From Pseudocercospora fijiensis CIRAD86 (taxonomy: Eukaryota; Ascomycota; Dothideomycetes; Mycosphaerellales; Mycosphaerellaceae), in contig NW_006921539.1 of assembly GCF_000340215.1 (NCBI RefSeq), forward strand, positions 684,471-748,470: 64,000 nt of DNA, in the 5' to 3' direction. A program made the position numbers and the translations under genes. This document shows, piece by piece, positions 10,476-21,385 of the stretch. Numbering within the stretch: position 1 is the first letter of the stretch; the number at the start of each line of letters is the position of its first letter. The notes beneath the pieces are model-generated. The model did no database searches, had not been told where the DNA came from, and saw only the letters and a program-made list of their open reading frames with translations.

Positions 10476-12620
10476 CGGCAAGGGATCATTGGGTAAATGC
10501 AGAAGACTGACCAGGATGCCGGGAAAGAATGCTACCTGTGTAGTATGACCACGACCGGTCGTCGATTATCGCTGCTGCTGTAACGAAAGTGACATGCAGT
10601 AGTCAAATCCTCACCGACGTTTTGGACCAGCTTGTTCCGTCGCACAAATCCTAGAAGCCATCAGTGGGTCACACAGTGTTAGCGATGGAGCAATCTGGAC
10701 CATTCCATTGCAAGAGAAGTCACATCTGAGACTGGCGCTGGCTGGGAAGGGACTCATCGCACTTGCCATTGCAAGAATGCGAAGGCATTGAGCGAAACGG
10801 CGACCGCGATCGCGACTACGCGACGCAACTACATTCGGCAATATGTGAACAACCCTGCGCGCTTCATGCTTTATACGCTTTCAGAAGTTGCTCTTTTTTC
10901 TAAGCGCGAACGCGTGAAGTCTCGGCATGTTGCACAGCAAGCCGGCTCGAGGCAGGCCGCACACAGAGAGATGGCAGTCTTTTCTAGCAACCCTGTCATG
11001 GCTGCGATCCTTCGCGTCGCAGATATTGGGCTCGATATGCCGGGTATGCTTGATCTCATCGCTGATGCTGATGCTGAGCTGAGCTCTTGCTGCCCGACGC
11101 CTTGTGAGACTACTCGCCAACCTCGAGCCGATCTCATCAGGGATGCCGCCACGCACGCTTCGAGCACGTTCTGCACTCACGCACTTTCTAATGCATATTA
11201 GGAGCGACGGAAAGCACGACTGCAGAGACGCGGTCGCATGATCGGTCTTTGATATCCGGCCGAGCAGCATGTAGTCTGCAGGTGTGATGAAAACGACGTT
11301 GTTGATCGTGCAGTGCAGTGGGAAAAGAAGAGTTTCGTTTTGGCTTGGAAACTCAAAGCTGCGCCACTTGTGTTTTAGCGAGAAGCCGGAAAGCGTGAAC
11401 CGAGCCTTGCCTTGCCTTGCCACCACCGTCGACGGTCGCACCGAGAAGATTGATGATTGGTGAAGATTACCCTCTTGTTGTTTGCTCGGTATGGGCCGGA
11501 GCAGAGTCCAGAATCCAGATGGCCAGGCCAGGCCAGGCCAGGCGTGGTGGACTGCTGCCCGGGCGTCGTGCAGGCCGTTTTCTTGCACAAGCTGAAGGGA
11601 GACGGCCACGGCCATTCGCGCATACATGACGCGCGATATATACATATACTTGCATACCGCGGTACCAACCCAAAACCAAGGGGAGCTCGGCATCGAATGC
11701 ATGTCCTACGACGCCACCCATGGCTGAATACAGCGTCCTGCCTGCCAGCTACTGCAGCGCTACTGTCCGAGCCAGTGACGAGCCGCATTACATCGCTAGC
11801 ACGGGACAGCGACGGACGAGTTGGAGCAGCGTTGCGCGAAAATCGAGCTCTCCACTGCATATCACTGGTCTAGAGCTGCATGTGAGACCTTAGACAACCT
11901 GCCCCGCTGACCACTCATGACACACAGGGTAGCTCTGCCGCTTTCTTCAGCTGCTCAGTGCTCGCTATCGACGGGACCGAATGCAGCCCAATCGTAGCCG
12001 CGCTGGTTGAGTCGATGCCTTGCGGCGGAGCGTTCCATCGGCAGCGGAAGATCACGTCCGGTTGGGTGTGGGAGAGGTATGCCAGCGGAGCTACGCTTTG
12101 CCTGCGCATTACTGAGGGGCACTTGATACCGCTGCTGGAGCCCCTCTATCTACATCCGCGTTCCAACTTTTTGCTCTGCCGTTGGCGTGCTCCTTTGCGC
12201 GGTTTGACGTCCCGGTTCTTGCTGTCTCGCGCGCCACCTGACGTTCTTCTTCCAAATCCGCTCCTCTTCACAGACCTCCTGCGCGACCTCCACCACTACA
12301 CGTCGGCAGTCAGCACAGCGACCTGGTCTCTCCGTCGCCGCCTTCCCTCACCGATACACCTTATCAACACAAGTAGTAGTTCGACTGCCACGTGCGCATC
12401 CTTGCCGCTGGCGCCTGAGTGCATGTGACCAACTTCCAAGCTTCCACTCAGCAATCTTACTCTTTTCGCAAACACCACCCTTCAACAACTACGAGTCATC
12501 AGCAACATCTGCATCAACTTGATCCGCGCAGCATCAGTGCGGTTCGAACGTGAGCGACACGGCCTCAGTGTGTTACGGTCTGATCCATTCGGTCCTTACC
12601 TAGAGTGACGACGATCTGCG
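10476..12620. other. long intergenic region with pentanucleotide tandem repeats
   Basis: This 2.1 kb lies between two divergent genes. It contains (GGCCA)4 at 11521-11543 and a shorter CCTTG run near 11403. A 273-codon minus frame (11702-10881) and a 137-codon plus frame (10788-11201) are open but show no domain, and the larger one runs through the repeat. It probably holds the promoters and long leaders of the flanking genes. No gene can be supported. Confidence 0.45.
11521..11543. repeat. (GGCCA)n pentanucleotide tandem repeat
   Basis: Four perfect GGCCA units followed by a partial one. It is one of several 5-7 bp tandem arrays in the intergenic DNA of this window. Confidence 0.9.
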
Positions 12621-13499
12621 ATGTCGAAGCTATTCATCGGGTTTGTGACGTCGTCATCACCTGTGATGCGCTTCATTGTTGACGGCGAGTTGCAGCGGCC
12701 TGGCATGGCATACCGATGACCAGACTTTGCGCACCAAGTTCGAGGAGTTCGGTCAGGTCGATGAGGCTGTGAGTTTCATCATTCTTGAACGGCGCAATCA
12801 AAACCGCTAACGTGCGCTCGACAGGTCGTGGTAAAGGACCGCGATACTGGTCGCAGCCGCGGCTTCGGTTTCGTGCGCTTTGCTGAAGATGCCGCTGCCG
12901 ACTCGGCTATCGCAGCGATGAACAACGTCGAGTGAGTACACACCGGCTGGACATATCTGCCGCGCGATCCACTGACTTAGGCGACCAGATTCGATGGACG
13001 CACCATCCGCGTCGACAAGGCTTCTGATCGAGGCAGCGGCGGCGGCGGTGGTGGAGGCGGCTTTAGCGGTGGCCGCGGTATGTCGAGCATCCAGTCCAGC
13101 GCATTCCATTCCGAGCCTCAACTAATTTCCCTCTTCTAGGTGGCTACGGCGGCGGAGGCTACGGCGGCGGCCGTGGAGGTTATGGCGGAGGTGGTGGCTA
13201 TGGAGGCCAACAAGGCGGCTATGGCGGCCAGGGCTATGGTGGCGGCCAAGGCTACGGTGGAGGCAACTGGTACGCCTTATCATGAAGCAGACCTGCGAAA
13301 TACCGCTAACCACTCTTCAGGCGCCAAGGCGGCGGTGGAGGCTACAGCCAGCAGGGTGGATTCCAAGGCGGCCAGGGTATGTCCGGGTTCAAAGCTGCAT
13401 AGAGGAGCTCGTTGCTAACTTCCCACAGAAGGCGGTTATCAGCAGCAGCCTAATGGCGGCGGCTATGCTCAGCAGCAGGGAGGCGGTGGCTGGCAGTAA
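12621..13499 (+). CDS. glycine-rich RRM RNA-binding protein (CIRBP/GRP-like)
   Basis: Seven exons encode 181 residues: 12621-12640, 12696-12768, 12825-12931, 12989-13077, 13140-13269, 13321-13376 and 13429-13499. The six introns are 51-62 nt. A single RRM spans residues 2-78, with RNP2 KLFIGGL (3-9) and RNP1 RGFGFVRF (43-50). The rest is a Gly/Tyr/Gln-rich tail with GGYGG-type repeats ending GGGGWQ. This architecture is shared with plant glycine-rich proteins and animal CIRBP/RBM3, which bind RNA and often respond to cold or stress; stress function here is inference. Phases agree at every junction (for example GG|C and GA|A), which supports the model. Three introns interrupt the Gly-rich tail, so alternative splicing could change its length. 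Confidence 0.92.
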
Positions 13500-14127
13500 G
13501 CCTGGCCGGAGCATACCATTACTGTCCTCTCGCAGGGACATTCGCCACGGGTTAGATGGCAAGAAGGATACTCTCATTTGAGGTGGATGATTCTCAGAAT
13601 GCAAGCAGCATGGGATCTTGGAACGGAGCAAGTACTGAATTTTCCTCTTGGGGCAACGGCAGCGACAGCCGTATCGAAGTGTCTCCCGACAGGGCGACTG
13701 TTTGTGGTGATTCGGAATGATACCCGTTTTGCAGCAAAATGGTAGCTGGGCGTACTGGTATGGCCCGTAGTCTGCAATGAGCAACGTCAATGACATGAAG
13801 TCTAAATTGTCTTGTCCGCCGCGCAGCAGCAGTGTCCGTGATCGCCATCGGTAGTGTGACTCGGGTGAGGTGTGTTCCTGACCAAACGACCGGGTAGGCA
13901 TATGCACGTGGAGAGAGCATGTGGAGATCAAGCAAGTTGACAAGCTTCTGAAGATCTCCGAATTTTCTACCAGCCGGGACGCCCAAGACGCCATATTCTA
14001 CCATGCCATTTTTGCCTCTCTTTCACATACGCCCCACACCGAGCACTGCGCTGCACTGCACTGCATTATTAAGATGATCGTCTCTGCACGATAAGCCCAA
14101 CCTTGCGTCTTCACTTCTGCCACAATC
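13500..14127. other. intergenic, no gene seen
   Basis: This is the 3' region of the RRM gene and the promoter of RCL1. Overlapping minus-strand frames of up to 201 codons run across it and into the last RRM exons. They are shadows or chance frames without domains. Confidence 0.45.
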
Positions 14128-15333
14128 ATGACGACGCCTCCAAGCCCGCCTGCGCTGAAGTTCACTGGATCCAGGCATCTTGTCCAGCGTCTTGTGCTCG
14201 CGACCTTGACGGGCCGGCCAGTGCGGATTTCCCAGATCAGAGCCTCATCGCACACCGCCCCAGGTCTCGCACCGCATGAGGTCTCGTTCCTGCGACTGCT
14301 TGACGCGATCACCAATGGCAGCCAAATAGAATTCTCCTACACCGGCACCACAGTCCTCTACAAGCCCGGTCTGATCACAGGCAGCGTCACCGGCCATGGC
14401 GCGTCGGGAGGAGTAATCCGACATGAGCTGCCTGCCGACTGCACGCGCGGTGCCAGCTACTTTCTGATCCCATTATGCCTCCTGGCGCCATTTTCGAAAG
14501 CCCCAGTGAACGTGCTCCTTACTGGACCAGGTGTCATCACTTCGGCCACACCCACTGGTGATGTCTCGGTTGACACAGTGAGAACGGCCATACTGCCGCT
14601 CTTTAAGAGCTATGGCATCGACAGGAATTTGGAGCTGAGGATTTTGCGGAGATCGAATCCAGGCGCGAATGGCAAAGGTGGTGGAGGAGAGGTGCAGCTA
14701 ATATTTGGACATCAAGTCAGGCTTCCCAAGACAATACACATTCTAGACGCCGGACGAGTCAAGCGAGTGCGAGGCGTGGCGTATGCGACTGGCGTGGCAG
14801 GCGCGAACAACGCGCGAATGATTGAGGCAGCAAGAGGTGTGCTGAACGAGTTCGTGCCGGACACATACATTTACTCCGACGTCAGTTCAGCACCTCTCAT
14901 TCCTGCGCCCGAAAGGAATAACGCCAATGCGAAGAAGAAGATCGGGCTAGGCTTTGGGCTGAGCTTGGTAGCAGAGTCGAACACGAACGTACTATATTCT
15001 GCGGACGTTGCGAGCGATCCAAACGGTGGAGAAGTGCCAGAAGATATAGGCAGGAGATGCGCATATCAGCTATTGGAGGCTACTGCACAAGGAGGCTGTG
15101 CGTCGAACATATCAGCTCCCATGATGCTGACTATGATGGCAATGGGAAGTGAAGATGTGGGTCGCTTGACTTTGGGCAAAGAAGTGTTGGGCACAGAGCA
15201 GGTCATACAGCTCGCAAGAGACTTGCGAACATTCGGTATGAGTGGCTGGGGCTTGAAGGAAGATGAAGATGAAGAGGCTATAGTGAGCATTGTTGGAAGA
15301 GGTGTGGGCAACGTGGGCAGGAAGATTGCTTGA
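14128..15333 (+). CDS. RCL1: RNA 3'-terminal phosphate cyclase-like protein Rcl1
   Basis: A single exon of 401 residues. The N-terminal region GRPVRISQIRASSHTAPGLAPHEVSFLRLLDAITNG and the block FSYTGTTVLYKPGLITGS identify the Rcl1 branch of the RtcA fold rather than the true cyclases. Rcl1 is a nucleolar factor that partners with the GTPase Bms1 in the small-subunit processome for cleavage at site A2 during 18S rRNA maturation. The catalytic histidine of RtcA cyclases is not evident near the C-terminus (EQVIQLARDLRTFGMSGW...), as expected of Rcl1. The length is slightly above that of the yeast protein. The start is the first ATG after an upstream stop. Confidence 0.93.
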   Translation: MTTPPSPPALKFTGSRHLVQRLVLATLTGRPVRISQIRASSHTAPGLAPHEVSFLRLLDAITNGSQIEFSYTGTTVLYKPGLITGSVTGHGASGGVIRHELPADCTRGASYFLIPLCLLAPFSKAPVNVLLTGPGVITSATPTGDVSVDTVRTAILPLFKSYGIDRNLELRILRRSNPGANGKGGGGEVQLIFGHQVRLPKTIHILDAGRVKRVRGVAYATGVAGANNARMIEAARGVLNEFVPDTYIYSDVSSAPLIPAPERNNANAKKKIGLGFGLSLVAESNTNVLYSADVASDPNGGEVPEDIGRRCAYQLLEATAQGGCASNISAPMMLTMMAMGSEDVGRLTLGKEVLGTEQVIQLARDLRTFGMSGWGLKEDEDEEAIVSIVGRGVGNVGRKIA

Positions 15334-15654
15334 GGACTCTCGAGAATACTCGACACCTTGTTCGAACGCTCGCTGGTATCACGTGGCTGGAAATGACACC
15401 ATTCGCGCGTGCGGTGAACTGTCGCTTTTCAGGGCCAATCACGATAAAGGGTTGCGCGTGTCTGCACATGCAAAACCTCACCTGGCTTCAGTTTAAAGCG
15501 GCGCAACATTCATTATCCGATCTCGCCCTGAACAACAACTTTACGGAAACGTCACATAGTGCAACTTCGTAAAGATTCCTCGCGCACCAGAGTGTTCCGC
15601 CGACTGCCATTATCTCCGAGCCAACTAAAACAGCATCTTGAGGCCGCCTCCAAA
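15334..15654. promoter_or_regulatory. intergenic/5' leader of the PHD gene
   Basis: This runs between the RCL1 stop and the first ATG of the PHD gene. The PHD frame is open back to 15559 but begins with GTG, so 15655 is taken as the start. Confidence 0.4.
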
Positions 15655-18156
15655 ATGGAGAGCGACGACATCGAAATGGAAGATGCGGACCAAGAGCAAG
15701 AATTTTCGCATCAAAAGGAAGATGGATTTCCGTCGCGCGATGTCGATCACATTCTGGAGGCGATTACGGAGCCGCAGAAGCAGAAGGAAGAAATCAGCAA
15801 CAAGCCAGATCACCTTGTCGAGTCTCACGGCCCACCTCACATCACCGAAAACCCTGGATTCGAAGTCGGTAGCGTCCATCAGACTAACGCTGTTGAGTCT
15901 GGACCCGGTGAGCATTCACATATTTCCGAGGTGGGCGAGACTTGCAAGTCTGCAGATATCTCACCTGAGTTAAATCCGGCCTTCACAACGAAGCTGCGAG
16001 ACCCTGCAGTCAAGTGCAAATGCCCTGCTGGCACTCTACGTCGGCGTAAGGATATGGTCTTCACGGGGGATCGCGATGGCATGCTTACCTGGATGCATCT
16101 TCCCTGCAAGCCATACTTAGCAGAAGTACCTGAGGAGTTAGTGGCTAGAATTCGAGAGAGAATCAAGCTGGTGACAGCAAACCCAGATGGTCTCAGCACT
16201 AGTGTCCAAATGCAGAATATACTCCTCCGCATACTAGGCTCCAATGCAACCGAACAGCAGAAGAAAAAGGTTGCAAACATTGTCTCAACGTATCGTTGCG
16301 ATCCGCCTTGCCAGGGCTCGAAAGACAAGAAGGATTATTTTTGCTGCAAGAAGTGCTGGGCCTGGCAGCACAAGAATTGCATGCTCTATGGCGACAGAGG
16401 CGATCATGGCGGACCTGTATGCAATCATTGCTACGTCCACTTCATCAGCATCCAGAAGGAATTGAGAGCTTGGCAGCAAATGCGTCTTTGCTCGGCAGCT
16501 AAAGCAGCTTTCAAGTTCATTCGCAACCCGGCGAACTTGCGTGATGAAGGGCGATTTGCAGTCGCCGAGAAATTCCTCAAACGTCTACTCACTAAGGTAA
16601 GCTTCCTCCGAGAAGATATGCAACATAGCCACGCTGACAGTTTCACACAGAATCGAGGCTTTCTCGAAAAGTTCGTTCTGGCGCGGCGCCGAATTCAGTA
16701 TCTTGTTCAAAATCGCCGCGAGCTCCAACGCCAAGCTGCTATCGTGTCCCGACTATACCCAGGCACAAAGCCTGGTGCTAAGAAGCCAGCTCGTCAAACG
16801 ATCAAGCGTGAGAATACTCCAGAAGAGACACCAACTACTGCTGCACCTTCGAATGCACTGCCCTCGACGCCGGCGCCTTCTACCTCCACCGCTGCCGATC
16901 CAATGGAAGTGGACGCGCCTGTCAACGTGGACAACACCACCACCATGGAGCTCGACGAAGACACCATCGTGGTTCGGCCAAGGACTCCTGCCGTGACGAG
17001 CAGGGCGACGCGTTCCAGTGCTGCAAAGTCGGCAATTGTGCCTAAGCCTGCGAGTAAGGCAACTCGCCCTTCCTTGCCGGCACCATCGCAGGCGAAAGCG
17101 AAGAGTAAAGGCAAGGTCAAGAAGGAGAAGACACCTCCGCCGTCGGACTCTGAAATTGATGCTCTGCCTGCACCACTCCGGAAGAACTGGGAACTCTCGC
17201 AAAAGCAGGTCTCAAAAGCTCCTCGCAAGTCTGTGAGACAGTCTGAGCGACCGACGACCTATAGAGAGCCTCAACTGGAGCCTGAGTGGGAAGATGAGGA
17301 GAACGAAGAGGACCAGGCGTCATCCAATCGTCAGACACGAGCTCGCACAAGTAGCACCTATGAGGAATTGATGCCGCGTCAAGCTCCCAGCCGGCGAAAC
17401 GAGAAGACGATTCAGGATGAAGAAGACGGTAAAGAACACCAAGACGAAGAAGAGGAGTTCGAAATCGCCTGTACCTGCATTGGTATTATGCCGAAGCTGA
17501 GCGAGACTTTCCGCTGTGGCGTGTGCGGCAATCATTCTCATCTCAAGTGCAGTCGCGACAGTCTGGGTGTACCAAGCTGTGCATTTTGCAAGCCTCGAAG
17601 GAACCCAAAGAAGCCACGTCCCAGTCAGCAATCACCCAAAATGCCGCCTCCATCTAAACCAAAGCGCGATCTAACAACCACGCCTGTTCCACCTCCTGGA
17701 TCTACTCCAGTTCCAAAGATCGAAAACACTCCAGCCCCCTCAAACCCCCCAGCTCAATCCCTAAGCGAAGAAATGAAAGAAGAAGTCCACCAGATCTGCT
17801 CCACATACCTTTGGAAAACGTGGGTGGACATTCCAGTCCGCGAGGAGGCAGACGGCGAGTCCAAGCAGAAATACCACGCCAGTGACCCGCCACCAGCCGA
17901 ATGGGTGACGGCCGTTGAAGTTGGCCTTACCGGTATGCTTCAGGCTGCTGGCGAAGAAATGACTCGTGCATATCTCAATCCGGTCATGGAGCAGTATCCC
18001 CGTAGGAGGGAGGCTATCGTCAAGGTCCTTCGAGAGATTACAATTGCTGTCTGCCATCATGGTGCTTGGAAAGGGAAGGGCAAGAGGAAACTTGGGGTTT
18101 TTGCAGAAATCGTGGGATTTGCTGAGAAAGGGGAGATTTGGAAGGGTGAGAAGTGA
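15655..18156 (+). CDS. protein with two PHD-type zinc fingers, probable chromatin reader
   Basis: Exons 15655-16596 and 16651-18156 encode 815 residues. The intron (GTAAGC...GCTGAC...CACAG) is 54 nt with no in-frame stop, so unspliced RNA would also be read through, giving 833 residues. PHD finger 1 is near residues 215-260 (cysteines at about 215, 219, 230, 234, a WQH histidine, and CNHC at the end). A second lies near 587-630 (ACTCIG, FRCGVCGNHSHLKC, CAFC). An upstream CKCPAG segment may add a further zinc ligand set. Between the fingers are long Ser/Pro/Lys-rich and acidic disordered stretches. The C-terminal region (EEVHQICSTYLWKTWVD) is predicted helical. PHD fingers bind histone tails; the complex this one belongs to cannot be told from sequence. 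Confidence 0.8.
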   Translation: MESDDIEMEDADQEQEFSHQKEDGFPSRDVDHILEAITEPQKQKEEISNKPDHLVESHGPPHITENPGFEVGSVHQTNAVESGPGEHSHISEVGETCKSADISPELNPAFTTKLRDPAVKCKCPAGTLRRRKDMVFTGDRDGMLTWMHLPCKPYLAEVPEELVARIRERIKLVTANPDGLSTSVQMQNILLRILGSNATEQQKKKVANIVSTYRCDPPCQGSKDKKDYFCCKKCWAWQHKNCMLYGDRGDHGGPVCNHCYVHFISIQKELRAWQQMRLCSAAKAAFKFIRNPANLRDEGRFAVAEKFLKRLLTKVSFLREDMQHSHADSFTQNRGFLEKFVLARRRIQYLVQNRRELQRQAAIVSRLYPGTKPGAKKPARQTIKRENTPEETPTTAAPSNALPSTPAPSTSTAADPMEVDAPVNVDNTTTMELDEDTIVVRPRTPAVTSRATRSSAAKSAIVPKPASKATRPSLPAPSQAKAKSKGKVKKEKTPPPSDSEIDALPAPLRKNWELSQKQVSKAPRKSVRQSERPTTYREPQLEPEWEDEENEEDQASSNRQTRARTSSTYEELMPRQAPSRRNEKTIQDEEDGKEHQDEEEEFEIACTCIGIMPKLSETFRCGVCGNHSHLKCSRDSLGVPSCAFCKPRRNPKKPRPSQQSPKMPPPSKPKRDLTTTPVPPPGSTPVPKIENTPAPSNPPAQSLSEEMKEEVHQICSTYLWKTWVDIPVREEADGESKQKYHASDPPPAEWVTAVEVGLTGMLQAAGEEMTRAYLNPVMEQYPRRREAIVKVLREITIAVCHHGAWKGKGKRKLGVFAEIVGFAEKGEIWKGEK

Positions 18157-18825
18157 GGGAGATGGAAATTTGCTTGGTTTGGGGAGTGCGTGATGTTGAA
18201 GGTTTGCCGCGTTGAAATCAGCGCGACTTCTTCCGTCGGTGCAGTGAGAAAGAAATTGGGTAGTTTTGAGTTGTCTTTTGAATAGGCATGTCTGACTTGG
18301 ATTTCGATATCGTGGGAAGCAGGAATCGAACACCAGAGACGTCTCTGCTTTTTTTTTTTCTGCTTTTGCCTGCTTCTTACTTGAATATGCCCATTTCCAA
18401 AGTCAGATTCAGTGATTCCCCCTTAGGTAGTACCTAAAGCTTCACTGCTCTAACACGGAATGTGAATTTTACCGGCCGATCGTGAAAGAAGTTGGACTAG
18501 CCAGCCTCTGCAATCGTCTAGACTCGTCCATCCATTATTGAGTTGCTAGTGATGACATGCTTCAGTGCTGCGATGGCCAATTCTTTTCCTCGATCAATGT
18601 CTCTACAGTCATTGAATGACCAGGGCGTGCGTGAGGCTGCGAACCACAGCGTCGAAGCTTCGAGGACATCCTTTGCTCCTTCTACAGGCTCGGTTGAACT
18701 CCGGCTGCGGCCCGAGAAAAGTATTGCGATCCAGTCCCGACGACGCATTTACTTTTGGTCTGCAATCACTCTGAAGCCAATTCTACACCTTGAATACGAT
18801 CTAGACAACAGCTTCGTCGTTCGCG
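18157..18825. other. intergenic region
   Basis: 3' region of the PHD gene and promoter of MDJ1. It contains an 11-base T run near 18349-18359. No gene is seen. Confidence 0.45.
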
Positions 18826-20493
18826 ATGAGCTTGGCATCACCTGCGATAATAACGAAAGCCTCCGCGCCACTGCGCGTGTTGGCGACGAGGACACCTACA
18901 ACCAGACTGTATCATCAAGATCATCGAGAACCATGCCTTCATCAGAGAACATACAGCAATCAATACCATCGCCCGCGATTATCCCCCTCTCGGAGAACAA
19001 ACCATGAACGGATACATCATCAGACACGAAGCTTTCACGCCTCCCATCCAGCTTTCGCAATCAAAGACCCATATGCTTCCCTGGGTGTAGGCAAAAGCGC
19101 CTCAGCGTCGGAAATCAAGAAAGCATACTATGGCCTCGCGAAGAAATATCATCCAGACACGAACAAAGATCCCAAAGCGAAGGAGAAATTTGCAGAAGCG
19201 CAATCTGCATACGAGATTCTGAGCGATGAAAAGAAGAAAGGAATGTATGATCAATATGGCTCGGCAGCTTTCGATGCGAATGGCGAAGCTGGATTCAATC
19301 CTGGCGCAGCAGGCGCTGGAGGTGGAAACCCATTCGGTGGAGGCAATCCGTTTAGTGGATTTGGAGGTCAAGCAGGAGGATTCGGCGGGCAAGGTGGATT
19401 TGGGGCAGAATTTAATTTTGAAGATCTGTTCTCTGCGTTTGGGGCGGGCGGTGCAAGGAGAGGAAGGGGAGGTAGAGGGCCGTTTCAAGAGGAGGTCATG
19501 GTGGGTGAGAACATTGAAGTGCAGACCAATATATCGTTTATGGATGCTGCAAAAGGTGTGCATAAGGACATCACAATCACACCATTGGTGCAATGTAAAA
19601 CTTGTAATGGCAGTGGCCTGAAGAAGGGCAAGAGCAGGAGTGCCTGTCGGACTTGTGATGGCACTGGCACAAGAATACACTTCATGCAGGGAGGATTTCA
19701 GATGGCGAGCACTTGCGGGACATGTGGCGGCACTGGTTTGCAAGTAGCAAGAGGAGCAGAATGTGGCACATGTAAGGGCAATGGAGCTGTAAGAGAACGG
19801 AAGACTGTTACAGTGGACATTCCAGGTGGTGTAGAAGATGGCATGCGATTGCGAGTGATGGGCGAAGGAGACTATCCACCAACTGGACAAGCTGCGAACC
19901 CGGATGCAAGATCAACGAAGGGAGACCTGTACGTCTTCATTCGTGTTGCGCCAGATTCGAAGTTCCAGCGCAGCGGCTCGGATGTACTTTACACGGCCAG
20001 CATTCCGCTCACGACTGCCATACTTGGAGGCGAGATTACAGTGCCGACTCTGGACGGAGACGTCAAAGTCAAGGTTGCGACGGGCACTGGCACCGGTGAC
20101 AATATCACGATGGCTGGCATGGGTATGAAGAAGCTCAACTCACGGCGAGGCACCAATGGCGACCTAAGAATTGAGTTCAAGGTCCAAATGCCAAAATATC
20201 TATCGGTCAACCAAAGGACCATTGTCGAGATGCTGGCAGATGAGATGGGAGACAAGAACGCCAAGCGTGTGATGAACCTGAACAAGACGATGAAGGAGGG
20301 TCCAGCAGAATCTAGCGCATCATCGAAGCCTTCAGCATGGACGCAGAAAGACGACCACAAAGATGAGGGCTTTCTGAAGAACTTCTGGCATAATATTTCT
20401 GGACAGCATGACGATTCGAAGAAGGAAGAGCAAGCTAAGAAGAGAAACGAGGACGAGCCCCCAAAGAAGGCATCTGGATCCGGTTCAGGCTGA
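18826..20493 (+). CDS. MDJ1: mitochondrial DnaJ (Hsp40) co-chaperone Mdj1
   Basis: A single exon of 555 residues. The first ~70 residues are rich in Arg, Ser and Thr and poor in acidic residues, as in a mitochondrial presequence, and contain [10 protein letters not shown], typical of a processing region. The J domain begins near residue 78 (DPYASLGV) and has the HPD motif near 108 that stimulates Hsp70 ATPase. A Gly/Phe region follows ([17 protein letters not shown]). The zinc domain near 256-320 has four CxxCxGxG motifs: [24 protein letters not shown] and CGTCKGNG. Then come the two client-binding domains and a charged tail. This is a class I DnaJ, acting with mitochondrial Hsp70 (Ssc1) in matrix protein folding. 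Confidence 0.93.
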   Translation: MSLASPAIITKASAPLRVLATRTPTTRLYHQDHREPCLHQRTYSNQYHRPRLSPSRRTNHERIHHQTRSFHASHPAFAIKDPYASLGVGKSASASEIKKAYYGLAKKYHPDTNKDPKAKEKFAEAQSAYEILSDEKKKGMYDQYGSAAFDANGEAGFNPGAAGAGGGNPFGGGNPFSGFGGQAGGFGGQGGFGAEFNFEDLFSAFGAGGARRGRGGRGPFQEEVMVGENIEVQTNISFMDAAKGVHKDITITPLVQCKTCNGSGLKKGKSRSACRTCDGTGTRIHFMQGGFQMASTCGTCGGTGLQVARGAECGTCKGNGAVRERKTVTVDIPGGVEDGMRLRVMGEGDYPPTGQAANPDARSTKGDLYVFIRVAPDSKFQRSGSDVLYTASIPLTTAILGGEITVPTLDGDVKVKVATGTGTGDNITMAGMGMKKLNSRRGTNGDLRIEFKVQMPKYLSVNQRTIVEMLADEMGDKNAKRVMNLNKTMKEGPAESSASSKPSAWTQKDDHKDEGFLKNFWHNISGQHDDSKKEEQAKKRNEDEPPKKASGSGSG

Positions 20494-21385
20494 TGGTGAG
20501 AGCTGGAGGTGAGACAGCGTACAGGTTTTGCATTGCCGGGGTTTGAGCGTTTGTCGAAATGGGATAGCAGTACTCACGAGTATATGCATGGCGAAGGGCC
20601 GGCTGGAAGAAGAGTGTACAGTAGCAGCATCATTCGTCACTGTCTTGACCGGACATCTCGACTCTTGCTCGTGTAGAGTAGAACTGGATAGTGTATCCAG
20701 AAGTGTACAGAAATGATCATGGTTTATTCACAACTTGACCGGGATGCATGAAGCGCGGCATTTAGGCGCCGGCGCGGATGATGTAGGTGTCGGCGGCTAG
20801 CAAGAGTTGCGAGAGTCGGTCTTCTGGTATTGACTGGAGTCTCGCACTTTGACGCCGAGGCTGTGCTGTGCTGTGCTGTGGTGATAAGCGCTTGACTATG
20901 GCATGCGTGCACTCCGAAAAGCAAGAAGGTGATGGTGTGGTGTAGGAAGTAGAGTGTTCTAGAGTAGCGAGGATAAAGTCAAGGCGGCTGCTTGCTCGTG
21001 GCCCCACCCAAGTAGGCAGTAGAATACTCATGCGCATACAACGTCACACTCGGAGTGCAGGTTGAGAATACATGCCCACCGACGCCAGCACAGCACTCGA
21101 GCAGCAGACAATCAGCAGAACTATACCGACGGTTACGCATCGAGAGACGCAACAGCAAGAGCGGAACAGATTGGGACTGCCACCAAAAAGCCACTGGTAG
21201 CACAACACTCGGCCAGGAATCGATCTAGTTGTTCTAATGCAGGCGCAGGTGTAGGTGCCTTATGTCCTGTGATGGCTTGGCTGTAGACAAGTGAACCTAC
21301 GAACCGAAGCGCATAATTCTCACGACATCGTCGATTCATGCTTCTCACCCGCCCTGGCCTGTCCAGGCAGCTCTCCGCCGCCGCC
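20494..21385. promoter_or_regulatory. intergenic/5' region of BRO1
   Basis: About 0.9 kb without a gene. It contains (CTGTG)4 at 20861-20880. The BRO1 frame is open back to an ATG at 21338. Confidence 0.45.
20861..20880. repeat. (CTGTG)4 tandem repeat
   Basis: Four perfect pentanucleotide units in the region upstream of BRO1 and downstream of MDJ1. Confidence 0.9.

Noticed and set aside
10881..11702. 273-codon minus-strand frame
   Set aside because: It runs through a GGCCA tandem repeat, has no recognisable motif, and competes with equally long frames on the other strand. It is probably chance in GC-rich DNA.
13389..14004. two overlapping minus frames (201 and 136 codons)
   Set aside because: They overlap each other and the last RRM exons, and lack motifs. 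They are shadows and chance frames.
18300..18345. possible tRNA T-arm (GTTCGATTCC on the minus strand)
   Set aside because: The flanking bases do not form the five-pair T stem, and no matching acceptor or anticodon arm is found within tRNA distance.
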